Assembly (NCBI GenBank): GCA_032622095.1
Contig: CP136064.1
Location: 251,290,484 to 251,354,483 of the forward strand
DNA from: Siphonodentalium dalli
Lineage: Eukaryota > Mollusca > Scaphopoda > Gadilida > Siphonodentaliidae
DNA: 64,000 nucleotides
Direction: 5' to 3'
Shown one piece after another: positions 12,010 through 24,000 of this stretch. Position 1 is the first letter of the stretch. Each line of letters starts with the position of its first letter. A program made the position numbers and the translations under genes. The notes beneath the pieces were generated by a model, which saw nothing but the letters and a program-made list of their open reading frames with translations, had not been told where the DNA came from and ran no database searches.

Positions 12010-12361
12010 CATGGTCGAATGGAGAAATATATTCTTGGATATGTTTTTTTGTACCTTACTCAATCGTACCAATATAATCACGTATATGCTGAAATTGTAA
12101 AGTTAACGGCACCGGTGTATAATACTTTTTGAAAATATGATAAATCGTATCCATAGGGTCAGGACATGCTGAAATTGTAAACTTAAAGTCACTGGTGTAA
12201 TAATATGTTGTTGAAAATATAAATACTCTGATAGCCTGAAAATAATGTATAACCCTTTGGGAACCCCCTATGTAGTGAAGTTAATTGTGGGTAATTTTAA
12301 TTGGAGCGCGCATGTCTGTTCTGTTGGAGACTTGGATTAACCGCGATCTTTTATTTTCTGG
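12010..12361. repeat. Segmental direct repeat, copy 2
   Basis: Partner of 11268-11590, about 740 bp downstream in the same orientation. Both end with a stretch like ATCTTTTATTTTCTGG. No coding function seen. Confidence 0.8.
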
Positions 12362-12425
12362 TCATCAAGTGAAAATTGTATCGTATACACAATGTGTTTG
12401 TACCGATGGATGTATCGCGACTCGA

Positions 12426-12477
12426 CTCGTTTTCGTGGTCATATAGGGCCTATATAACCTATGATCACGAAAACGAG
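12426..12477. repeat. Short strong hairpin
   Basis: CTCGTTTTCGTGGTCATATAGG and CCTATGATCACGAAAACGAG are complementary apart from one indel, with a 10-bp AT loop. Read from the + strand; role unknown. Confidence 0.75.
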
Positions 12478-13899
12478 CAGTACATTCACTTCCAATATAA
12501 TAGTATAGATTCACTGCAATCTGCCGCGGAATTTCCCAAAATTGTAGGCTACTTTCAGTTTCATTTTCAATAGGATTTTCCACTTTCACTTTTCACTTTT
12601 ACCACGCAAAGCGACCTTAGTTGACACATATATATGGCACACTGGCTGAGTCCATGACAAATAGTTTATGTAGAATGCTTCTTTCGTTTAATTAAAGCCC
12701 ACCTCGTTAAAACGCATGTCAATCGTATTTGTTTACAAATTGCATTGGGTGCGACGATTTGCAGTAGGTCCCGATTTGTGGAGATCACTTTGCGGAAGTC
12801 CCCGAATTCGCGGAGGTCCCCTAAAATGGGCGATATATATAGATTTTAATAGGGAACGTTGCGTATATGTCAATTGATACGTATCTTAAACAAATAACGA
12901 CACGATCATCATAATAAAGGTCAGTTCTATCAATTATATATGCGCCGAGTTCACTTGGTGCAAATCAAACGGCGATAAATATTCTCGTGTGCCAGAAGGA
13001 CTCCTTAAAGTTGTGAATAAGATGAATATTTATTAGATTGGTATTTTACAAGCGCTAATATAGGCGCTAACTAATGAATAATATTTTATATTATAATTAT
13101 ATTATAATTTATATTTATGGCTAATAATATGATCTTGGTGGCGTTACCATTTCTGACTATGGTTTACTTGTTGTTCAGTTGCCAACGCGTTTTGTCATCT
13201 TGATAGCAGTAAAAAATCAGTATTATTTTTCAATGCAGGGGAATAACTCTATATATTAAAGATAGAGTTCTTCCCTCTGAAAATCCGAAAAATAATTTCC
13301 TGAATCCGGTACGAGGAAAACTTTTTGTAGAAAGAGAACGTTGAACTATCGTGACAAATTTTTAAACAGGTATATTTAAGAAAATGGGGGATAAAGGTCA
13401 GACAGACTCCTTCTCGAAATAAATGATGATAAACGCTGATAAACGAACAACGTTTGAGTGGTGTACGTCGGCCACAGAATCTAACCAATGCTGCACATCC
13501 AAGGTTCACTCATTCGGCACCCAAGTGCACGTAAGAAGAATAACTCTAAATTAATTGTTTTCTCAATCGGATGAAAGTTTAATTTTGCATTTTTCGCCAT
13601 ACACATTACTTTATTCGTCACATCTATGAAAAGATCTGCATTTTCTTATTTTTCCTCATTATACCAACACAATTAAAAAAATTTGTTCTGAAATAAATTA
13701 ACCATCTCGATTTTGGTTGACATTAACGATATGACACCTTCAGTAGTACACATGGCTATTTAACATAACGCGATCAACGCAATTCATCGATACAACTATA
13801 TAAAAGATTTAATTCTATGTTATTTGTGGATGGCGCATATTTTCGCCACAATATACTATCCGAAAATTTAAAATTATTCTTGAATCTACAGCACTTAAA
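12478..13899. other. No gene recognised
   Basis: AT-rich noncoding. A small hairpin at 13238-13276 carries the dispersed motif AATAACTCTAT / ATAGAGTT. An 86-codon minus frame (13249-13509) has no recognisable domain. Confidence 0.4.
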
Positions 13900-14115
13900 A
13901 TGCTTGGGGGTTGCAGGGGGGGGGGGGGGGAAACTGCGGGACACACACGTACCGGGGGGGTGGGGGGGTACCTAGGCGTAAAAAATTTACACGTAATTTG
14001 TTTCCTTATTCATTTAGGGGGGGGGGGTGTCAGGGGAGGGGGGGGGGTGCAGGAAAAAACTGCGGGACACAACGTACCCGGGGGGTGGGGCGTAGGCGTA
14101 AAAAAATTTACACGT
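13900..14115. repeat. Duplicated G-rich block
   Basis: Two direct copies (about 13905-13998 and 14015-14118) of: G-run, ACTGCGGGACACA, ACGTACC, G-run, TAGGCGTAAAAAA and TTTACACGTA. A decayed third version is at 16505-16590. G-runs of up to about 15 make G-quadruplex structure plausible. Frames here are Gly-rich artefacts. Confidence 0.8.
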
Positions 14116-14132
14116 ACAGATTCCAACAACAA

Positions 14133-14560
14133 CAATCCGATCAGAGGGTCCTATATTACTATTTCTTTGGCTTTGGGGGTAAAAAATATTTGATTCGAGT
14201 CGAGGAACCCATCAAACAAAGCTCAGAGTTATTAGATATTGATTTTAGAAATTGCTCGAGATGAGTACTAATAAACTGCCGTCAATTTGGTATCCTGCTC
14301 GAGATTTTACGCCAAAACTCTATTCAAACAGACAAGGATGGATAACTCTATAATCAAGTGGTAATTAATAACGAAATTTTGACTGTCTTCTGGGCCAGAA
14401 AGAATTCCCGATAATGAAAAATAATAGATTCTCTAAAATCGATATCTAACAAATCTGAGCTTTGATGGGTGACTTCCTCGACTCGAATCAAATATTTTTG
14501 ACCCCCCGAAGCCATTGAAATAGTAATTGAGAGGAGTTTTATCGGATTGAGTACCTTTAA
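14133..14560. mobile_element. TTAA element family D, copy missing left terminus
   Basis: Inverted arms: AATCCGATCAGAGGGTCCTA on the left, and a degraded complement ending GATTGAGTACCT then TTAA (14557-14560). The arms contain GATTCGAGTCGAGGAACCCA. The full copy is at 21740-22046. The left AGGTACTC end is lost here. Confidence 0.7.
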
Positions 14561-15230
14561 CTGCACGAGCGCGCTTTTTAACTGTGTTTTCGCGTCAGAC
14601 CCCATCCACACATAGCTGCATGCTTCCAATGCCTATTTTATACAAACGTATCGAGCTCAAATATATTATTTCAGTTATTAAAGGGACTTATACATCCTAA
14701 ACTCAGAATGTGAACCTTCACTCATATAACATATGCCATTAAAGCGACGCGAGACATATGTTCGCCTCCTTTCAATGATGATATTAGGTTCTAATACATT
14801 ATACGTCTTTGAAGCATCTATATATAATACCAGGAAACCGAATATGTCGCCACGACGGCATACACATACAATACACCACAATGGAAGCACTGAGCTAAAC
14901 GCTCTTATTGATTGCCAACATTCATGGAATACTAACACAAAACGCTCTTTATGTATATTGCTATAATGTGAATAGGACTTCATATCGTGTTCCAAATAGA
15001 CTTATTTCCAATCTGAGACATACTTGTAGAAGCCATATATAAATGATGTTAGTGCCATTTGCTCTGGTTCTGTTGACAAATGTGCTAAACGCCTGTTATA
15101 ATTAACAAACTGCGTATGAACTTCGAAAGTACGTTACGTTGAACGACATTCTGCATATATGTTTTAATAAAAAACCAAATCAACGACTTCTAATAAAGAG
15201 CGTTTATAAATAACAACACGTGAACAGACG
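14561..15230. other. No gene recognised
   Basis: The 105-codon minus frame 14678-14995 overlaps an opposite-strand frame; neither shows a domain. Confidence 0.4.
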
Positions 15231-15232
15231 GC

Positions 15233-15331
15233 CGGTTCACAGGCCCCTGGGGAAAATTACTAAATACCAATATTGACTATACCACTGGTATATTGGTATT
15301 TTAGTAATTCCCCCAGGGGTCTGTGGGCCAG
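15233..15331. repeat. Foldback
   Basis: CACAGGCCCCTGGGG then ATTACTAAATACCAATAT, complemented at 15284-15325 (ATATTGGTATTTTAGTAAT, CCCCAGGGGTCTGTG). Arms about 42 bp. Confidence 0.8.
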
Positions 15332-15974
15332 TTCACAGTGATATTATATGTTCTTTCGCGGATCCCGGTGTGCCCGCGCGGTTCGTATACTATATACATG
15401 CTATATATCTTTTTATTTCATAGTTAATAGATTATGATAATATACATAATAATAATAAAATAACACATATTATGTATTATTATCTTGTTGATATATATAC
15501 GGGTACATATACAATACATTTTTACAATCAAATTATAACATAATAATATAGAAAGGCAAGTAAATAATATTAATAATAGCTGCATATGACATAAGCAGTT
15601 ATAAAAAAAATTAGTATAAATCATTCACTATTATCATCGATGTGAAAATGTTCGGACTAATTGTCTCAACATGATTATTGTCTACAGTGCGATTGGGTGA
15701 TTTGAATCGCAAATGATGTTCAACTCTATGTAAATATATTCTTTTTGTAACAGCAATTAGAAATGTATATATAGTCCGGTCTTGGCGGGTTACAGTTAGT
15801 AGCCAATCTTGCAACCACTGGCCACGTCACTGCTATAGCTTACCAGTTGGTTATTGATTACTACCATTTCTGAAACACCCATCCGTGCTAGCAAGGTGTT
15901 ATTCAGTTAAATGTGTTTATAATAATATATCATGAACAAGATCACATCCTCATTTCGACCAACTGCGGATCACA

Positions 15975-16160
15975 GCGTATAGGTCTTAACTTTAAGATTT
16001 TCTTATGACACCTCACACCAGTCTTAAAGTTAAGACCAAAGTTAACACCATCTTAGGTTAAGACTTTGTTCGTGAAACGCACTTATGACTGAAGTTTGAA
16101 ACTTTGAACTTATGACCATCTAAGTCCCAACTATATCATAAGTTGCCTTCATGAAACAGG
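15975..16160. repeat. GTCTTAA-rich foldback repeat
   Basis: GGTCTTAACTTTAAGA and its complement TCTTAAAGTTAAGACC, further TTAAGAC/GTCATAAG repeats, ending in TCATGAAACAGGGCCC. No coding content. Confidence 0.6.
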
Positions 16161-17350
16161 GCCCTGGTGACAGCAATGAAATAAATTTCGCCATTTGGTA
16201 AATCCACCATTCGGACTGCCGACAAGATGACCACGGTCTCAGGGCTGCTAATACATAGCCACTTGGGCTGTTTATTATTCCTGCCGGGCCATAACCATAA
16301 ACGCCCTCAAAATAATCTTATTGTTATATTGATTTTATTTCGAATGTCCTGATATACTTGGTATAATAATATACCGGTACCACAGCTGCCGGTACATGCA
16401 ATAAATTAGAGAAATTCACGCCTCGCTTCCGATCGTATCGTACTATGTGGGATAACTCTATCTAAAAATATAAAAATTGGAGAAAAAAAATCCCGCTTAA
16501 ATCAAGCAGGGGCCGCGGGTGGGGGGGGGGGGGGGGGTGTTAAAAAGTGCGATACACAATCCCCCCCGGCTGGGTGGGTATCCGGAGGTCAAACAAGTAT
16601 TCTCATAGATCATGCAATTTTTATCCAAATACAATATTTTACTTCGTTTTTAGTTTAAACAGATTGTAGGTGTTCTATTCTTCTCTGTTGACTAGAAATG
16701 AATCACTTAATTAAAGGCCCATTTAATTATCGAGTCACTGATTTTTTTTTAGTGCCTTCATATATACGGTTTAATAACAAAAAATATGATAAAAATACTA
16801 TCATTCATCACCATTTGAAACGTCTGTGTCTCAGATGATACCCATAGAGTAATAGAAAACAGCTGAAATCATAGAAAGATCACCCCGTTAAGGCTCCCAT
16901 GCAGAATGCAAAAGAATTCAAATTAATAATGTGTTTTCAATGGAAGGGAAATAAATGGCAGCCTTGTCAAGATGTCGTATGGTTGGGTTTCAATTGGAAT
17001 ATTCCTGAAGGAAATTGAGTGCTGTATCTGCATGATCGAATATCCAATCTTATTTCTTGGATAGATGACATATTGAAAATTCTGAACAATGTGCGTTACA
17101 TGTCAAATTGTCACAGTGTTTAAATAGTACAAACAACTTATCGGAAGCGCAAGTGCGTGTAAACATGTTTTATTTGTGTAATAGAGTACAAATACTGGGG
17201 GACTGGAGGATAAGTTCTTGAAATTTATATTTACACGACCCCCCCCCCCCCCCCCCCACAAACATGCAGTTAATTACAAACAATTTCGTATGTTTAGAAT
17301 CCATTATATTATATATTGTATTCGACAACCAGTCATACTGCCAAATATTC
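16161..17350. other. No gene recognised; G- and C-runs
   Basis: Contains a G17 run near 16518 and a C17 run near 17240. No upstream SPPL3 exon was recognised in it. Confidence 0.4.
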
Positions 17351-17450
17351 NNNNNNNNNNNNNNNNNNNNNNNNNNNNNNNNNNNNNNNNNNNNNNNNNN
17401 NNNNNNNNNNNNNNNNNNNNNNNNNNNNNNNNNNNNNNNNNNNNNNNNNN
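17351..17450. other. Assembly gap (100 N)
   Basis: Exactly 100 N, the usual size for a gap of unknown length. Open frames crossing it are artefacts. The adjacent hAT-like MITE loses its left end in the gap. Confidence 1.
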
Positions 17451-17670
17451 GAGATCCCCAGAGGGTGAATTTAGTGATGCTACCCCACAGTGGGCTAGCA
17501 TCACCAAATTCACCCTCTGGGAACCTCATTCTGCTGAGGTGTAAGCAGAATTAGGTCCCCAGAGGGTGAATTTGGTGATGCCACCCCGCTATGCGGGGTA
17601 GCATCACTAAATTCACCCTCTGGGTGGGGACCTCATTCTGCAAATGACAGACACCCTATTTCAAGGCTTG
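17451..17670. mobile_element. hAT-like hairpin MITE, short form, left end in gap
   Basis: Two hairpins (17451-17531 and 17553-17641) separated by a ~20-bp spacer, then GACAGACACCCTATTTCAAG and the terminus CTTG at 17670. Same short form as the complete copy at 33104-33354, which it matches closely. Confidence 0.85.
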
Positions 17671-17973
17671 CATGCTTGGCATTGCTCTTGTTAGTTGAAA
17701 GGCCCACTTAAATTTTGAATCAACAGATCATTATTATATACAATTTGAAAGAGAAGCTCCAAAACATTGTATTATCAACTTATCCAGTCAAATAAACCTT
17801 GAACATGTTTTTTTTTTATCAAGGTTCTGTGATTAATTTTGATCTGGTCTACTGCTTGTTATTATTCTCAATGGAAGGGGAATAACTCTATCTCTTAGTT
17901 GCGAATTATGATGCATTCTGAGTAAATAACGGGGAAGTATCGAACAGTTTCTATGATTTTCTTTCTTTTACAG

Positions 17974-18080
17974 CTCTTGGTATGGGTTTCTGTGTGGCTT
18001 TCATAGCTCTCGTCCGGCTTCCAAGTCTGAAAGTATCGACGTTGCTTCTGGTCGGCTTATTAGTATATGACGTGTTTTGG
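17974..18080 (+). CDS. SPPL3: SPPL3 exon with first catalytic Asp
   Basis: Preceded by a pyrimidine tract ending TTTTACAG, followed by GTAAGT. It starts with the last two bases of a split codon (probably Ala), then 35 residues from LGMGFCVAF to YDVFW, covering two predicted membrane segments and the catalytic YD. It ends in phase 0 after Trp. Confidence 0.92.
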
Positions 18081-21000
18081 GTAAGTCAAATCATTGCTTC
18101 ATTTCAAACTTGTTAGAAATTGTATGTTCATGAGGGTTTAACCCTGCCATGACTGGAGTTTCCTGAAATTTGGTGAAAATCATGTGCCAATGCATTCTCT
18201 TATATATGCGAGTCTCCCATAGGGAGCCTCGCATATATAAGAGATTACATGTACATTGGCCCTAACAGTATTTATCTGGACCTTGTAAGCCAGTGAATTC
18301 TCTTATATATACTACTCATATATATATAAAATAATGTACTGGTACAGGATCTTTAATGCTTCTCCAGCACAGCTCCCCGTCATCAAAGTGTTAAACTGAT
18401 AAACTTAGAACTTCCCCCGTCAAGCACCTACAGTCTATAACACTATGTCTGCAACAGGAAAATATTATTTAGTAGCGAGAAAGCAATATTCTATTTCCAA
18501 GCCAAGTCCTTGCAACATTCCACATCAGTTTATTTAGTCATGAAGTGAGACATGAAATGTATCATGTCATAGTCAGTATCAAAGGGACGTATCATTAAAA
18601 AGAGTAAAATATAAATTAAAATTAAAATGAGTGTGCCACTTTTAAAAATGCATCGCTATACTATACATACGTAACATGGGAGTTTACTTTTCAGATACCT
18701 CCTCACTTCTAACGGCCATAGTTCACAAACGCCTGAACCGATTCTTAAAATGCCAATGCCAATCGATTGAGTAAAAGCTATGTTTTCCAATTATAATACA
18801 CAATTCTAGGATAAACTGTTCAAAAACTTTGAAAACAGACAATGGACACAAAAATCAGGGAGATGGGCCCCTTAGTACAGGAGAAAATATACCATCTATT
18901 TCGAAGTCAATTATTATTTATAAAAACCACACCTTTTTGTACTAAAAATCCTCATGTATCTGATGTTAATCTCCCCAAATCAATCACATATTTATATCCA
19001 AATCACCTATTGGCATTGACTGCAACATATGAAATTATTCCCCTACAAATTTAGCTACAGTGTCATTGACACATTCATACCTTCTTCAAATTATGATATA
19101 TAGAAACTGAACAGAAGGGGAAAAAGTAACTAAAGAAAATGTTAATTTGAGATTATAGTTACTCCCCACAAGATGAGGCCAAAGCAGAATGAGGGCAAAT
19201 TTAGTGATGCTAGCCCATGTGGGGGTAACATCACTAAATTCACCATCCAGGGGACCTCATTCTGCAAATGTCAGACACACTATACCTAGGCTCGACAGGT
19301 TATCAATGCAAGTTGTTGACAATTATTGATAAATTCCTTCATGAGATTCATGATGAGTACCTGGATTTAGTAACAACATAAATTCTGCTAGAAAATTTAA
19401 TCGCAATAAATTATTTCTCTCTTTTTTTTTCCAGGTGTTTTTCTCATCTTATATATTTAGTGCTAATGTGATGGTAAAAGTCGCTACAAGGCCAGCTGAA
19501 AATCCAGTAAGTATCACAGTGAATAAGCTGAAAGAATGCAGTTAGAAACTGTGGTGATGCGTTATCACCTGGATAATTTGCTGATTAACCCTTCTATGAC
19601 TGGAACTTCCTGAAGTTTTGCGAAAAAACCCTGTGCCAATGCATTCTCTTATATATGCGAGTCTCCCATAGGGAGCCTCGCACTTATAAGAGAATGCACT
19701 GGCTTACAATATCAGGGTAAATATTGTTAGGCCAATGTATTCTCTAATACATGCAAGGCTCCCTATGGGAGACCCACACATATAAGAGAATGCAGTGGCA
19801 CAGGGTTTTTGCAAAATTTCAGGATGCTCCAGTCATGGCAGGGTTAAATGTCTCTTTAAATGAATGAAACAATGGCACTCACAAATCAAGTGTAAATTGT
19901 GATATCATGCTAAATATATCTGCACCAGGACCGTGAGAAGGGTGACCCATTATGAAGCAAATAATTCCTGGTATTTCAACATTGGCTTTTTCTATATTTT
20001 CCAAAGATATCTGCAAGCAGTTAGCCTAAGGGGCTATCCCGGCAACTCATATCAGATACCGAAAAACAGATATCGAAAAACAGATATCGAAAAGATTTGT
20101 TTTTAAAGAGATTTTGGAATTCAAATCTCACAACCACGAACAATTGTGACTGAAGTCACTTTAACACTTCTATCATGTCAACAGTCATACTTAAATAGTT
20201 TAACACGTTGAGTGCCGGAAATCTATTAGTAATCTCGCCAGTTTGCCAAATCGTCGCAAGATAGATACCCGTAGTAGACCATAATTTGGCTTCAATGAAG
20301 CAAGAATTGGATGACGTCGCGACTTTAGATGACAGAAACGGCGATTGGTAGTACTACGAGATAACTCGTAGTCGGCAATGGCGGAAGGAATTTGGGTATT
20401 CCCACCACCAGTGCCAACTACGAGTTATCTCGTAGACACAATTGGACACGTTTGAGCAACAAATATGAAGTAGAATGTAACCCAAACAAGTTATTTTGTT
20501 GGTCAGCATATTTATGGAGGTGTGTGTGTCCTTGTTGCGGTTATAGCTCGTTATATAGTTATATTATGGCTGATGCACGCTGGAGCCAATTACTTATATG
20601 AGCATGCATGGCTAAAGACGGTGGAATCGGGTGAACTTGTTTCCTGTGAGGATGAGTTTATTTTGTCCATGACTACGAGCATGCATCTTTACGAGCATGC
20701 ATCTTCTGTTGTTTCGGGCATTGTAAGTTATCTCCCATATAGCCTGATTTAGGCCTATGCTAGGGTTCCAAAGTACAGCCCGAAATAATAGTGTAGGAAG
20801 AATTGTCAGCACAAAATTAAAGCAACGATGCAACAGTAGCCAAATAGATCCCTGTACATTCAGAAGTGTGCTACATGTAATGATTCCATATAATCCATCC
20901 GTCTGGAAATAAGTTACCCTTACCCCAAACCTCTATGCTACACAAAACCATTTATCTGTACATACATGTGGAACAGTTCGATGAACTGCATGACGTCTAG

Positions 21001-24000
21001 AGTATACGGTAATTGTTATGCTTTCCATTGTCCAATACGTTCGGAAGAGGATTTGGGGAATAATTGTTCCGCTTTACTTGAATTATAAATATTAAAATAC
21101 CTAGCCCCCAAATGGAGCCGCACAGTGTATTCCAAAAAACAACTGCTGTGTTCCCTAATAATGAGATAATTTGTTGATCAATGCCAGGAGAGCCACACTA
21201 TTTATTTGATAAAATCACTGTTCTGATGTCCCGAGGCGGGTTTTCATGTGCATCGACCTATTCCACTGCTTCCGTTTGTCAGTTACACGACATGGAAACC
21301 GCTACGAGATAACTCGTAGTGGCAACCTTCGAGTGGCAACCTGCGAAGGTTGCATACTACGAGATAACTCGTAGTGGCACTCAACGTGTTAAATATATTT
21401 ATTTGTCTAATTTTATAAAAGGTGGTATATAACACACACAATTTTATACAGACACTGGGATTGGAGGACAAGTGCTGGTCTTTCTTATGGGCATGTCCTC
21501 TGCCATTCATATGAGGATGGGGTTCATAGTAAGCTGGCAGAAATTGGTGTGTAGCTCATTCGCTTTCTTTTTTGTTTGAGTTATTTATATAAGTGAAGAA
21601 AACAATGAGTACTCACTTCGATGTGAGACATGTTGCTGCCCTTATAAAAAATAGAACATCAAATTATGACGTGGATTCCCAGAGCCCTGTGCACTGACGA
21701 TTGCAGAAAGAGGAATCTATGTTAATAAATTGCACCTTTTTAAAGGTACTCAATCCGATCAGAGGGTCCTATATTACTATTTCTTTGGGGGTAAAAAATA
21801 TGTTATTCGAGTCGAGGAACCCACCCATCAAAGCTCAGAGTAATTAGATAAAAAAAATTTAAATCTATTAATTTTCGGATATGAGGCCCACAAGTTGGCA
21901 GAAAACGTGATCAAAACGGACAAATTGCGGGTGTAAGATGGATAACTCTAAAATCAAGTGCTTACTATTAACAATAATAACCCCCAAAGCCAAAGAAATA
22001 GTGATATAGGACCCTCTGATAATCTGATTAGATTGAGTACCTTTAACCTCAAATGGTTCAATCGGGCATACCTATTTCAACAGTAATGACTCTACGTTCT
22101 CAGTATTTTGTTCTTCAATCGTATCATTATTTCTGATAAGGCCACGGTTAATTAAGTTTATGTTTAGCGTCATCCAGGATTCCTTTAGTTTTTCTCAGTA
22201 TTTTGGTCTTCAATAATATCGTTATTTCTGATAAACTCCTTTAGTTTTTCCTTGTGTATATAAATAACATTATATATGAACTCTCATTCCAGGTTGGTTT
22301 GTTTGCTAAAAAACTTCACCTAACTGGTCTAGTCCGGGATACACCCAAATTGTCGCTTCCTGGCAAATTAGTTTTTCCTAGGTAAGTCTACAGATACAAA
22401 ATTGCTTCCAAAATACTATAGTCTTTTATGTTTTTATGAGTTAGTCAATATATCTTTAATTACAATCAGTTTTAGACATCAGGAGGTAGTCATTATATTT
22501 TGAACTACAATCAGGTGGTAGTCATTGTATGTCTACTTCTTCAGCCTAACATGATTTTAACCAATGTTAACAGTGACAGTGTCGTGTTGGTCTTTTTGTG
22601 GTACAATGAGAATTTTGTGGTATAATGCAGAACTGTACCATGACATCACGAAACGATGTCCATCAGAACACAGAATTCTGATAAATCAGGTCGTATCATG
22701 TAGGCAGCTTTAATCAGGGTCATATTACAATTAGATACATACAATAAACATTCTGTGTAATTTAGAAGTTGATCACTTTACACTAAACAATTCCCTTTGT
22801 TCAAAAACATTTGCCAGTGTGTATTTTGCAAAATTTAAAAATGTTTACTGAAATAAATTTGACTCGTCCTGAAACAATGTTTTTATCTTTTCAGTATCCA
22901 AAATAACAGTCATTTCTCCATGTTGGGACTAGGTGACATTGTAAGTATATCTACGTAGTTTGTTTTTATTAGTTATAGACCAATCACTGCAGACTTTATA
23001 ATTTAGTCAAATTCTCACAATCAAAAGTTATATCTAAGAGGTCGTAGATACTATCGCAGTCTGAGCCATCCTGAATTAAACCTGGCCATATTGATATGAA
23101 GTGAGAATTTATTCGCACAAATGGAATCTGAACGCTGCAGTGGGCCAGAGACTCTATTGATCTGATATGTACTCCAGAGCCAGTAATCGTATGAGCACAG
23201 ATACAATTTTGAAGGCATTGTGTTGTTTTAACTGTTTCAGTGCCAGGGGCCGATCTCATCGGCCCTAAAAAAATTATTAAAATTGTAAAAAATAATAACA
23301 AATGATGAAAAATTGTTAGGCCAATGCATTCTCTTATATATGCGAGGCGACCTATGGTCGACTCGCATATAGAAGAGAATGCTTTGGCACAGGGTATGTG
23401 GGTTGATACAAAAATCGGACCTGGCACTCAAAGGGTTAATAACAGTAGATCAATTCTGTGTCTACCATCAAACCCATGTTCAGACTTACAGGCAGCTCAA
23501 TTCTCGATGAAAATGCTTCCTGTTAGGATGTCACCATTGCGGAGGTGGTTACCTTTTGGTAGAGGTTGGCATGGAAAAATTGAAACCAAACAAAGTTGAG
23601 GAACACCACAATGTGTCATTCCGTTCAATACATGACCATTTCGATAAGAAATTAGAATTTGTTCGCACACCAGGAGCTGTTTCGAAAATATGACATACAA
23701 TTGTTTAGAATAAATTATCACAATTTGTGGTGAGGCCCTGATGCACAATTTTATAACATGATTACCCCAGAAAAATTACATATTAGTGATTATATGCAAA
23801 AAAGGTTTTTCATGACAAAACGACACATGCAACATTTCAAAAGCCCACCAATGTCATTTGTTTTATGCTTTGAATTTGGTTCTATTTACAGGTAATGCCA
23901 GGTCTGCTGCTGTGTTTTGTACTGCGATATGATGCATTCAAACGGACCATGCAGATGTCTGCAGAAACTGGTGTCCCGCCTCCGCCCCCATATGTTCATA

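Noticed and set aside
13900-14264. Gly-rich frames of 97 and 117 codons
   Set aside because: Produced by G-runs in a duplicated noncoding block.
14678-14995. 105-codon minus frame
   Set aside because: Overlaps a 77-codon plus frame, no domain, AT-rich chance frame most likely.
17170-17554. Several frames crossing the N run
   Set aside because: They depend on an arbitrary 100-N gap and on hairpin MITE sequence.
23324-23431. Frames through the hairpin cores (for example [21 protein letters not shown] at several sites)
   Set aside because: The same peptide appears wherever the TTAA MITE hairpin occurs; it is palindrome translation.
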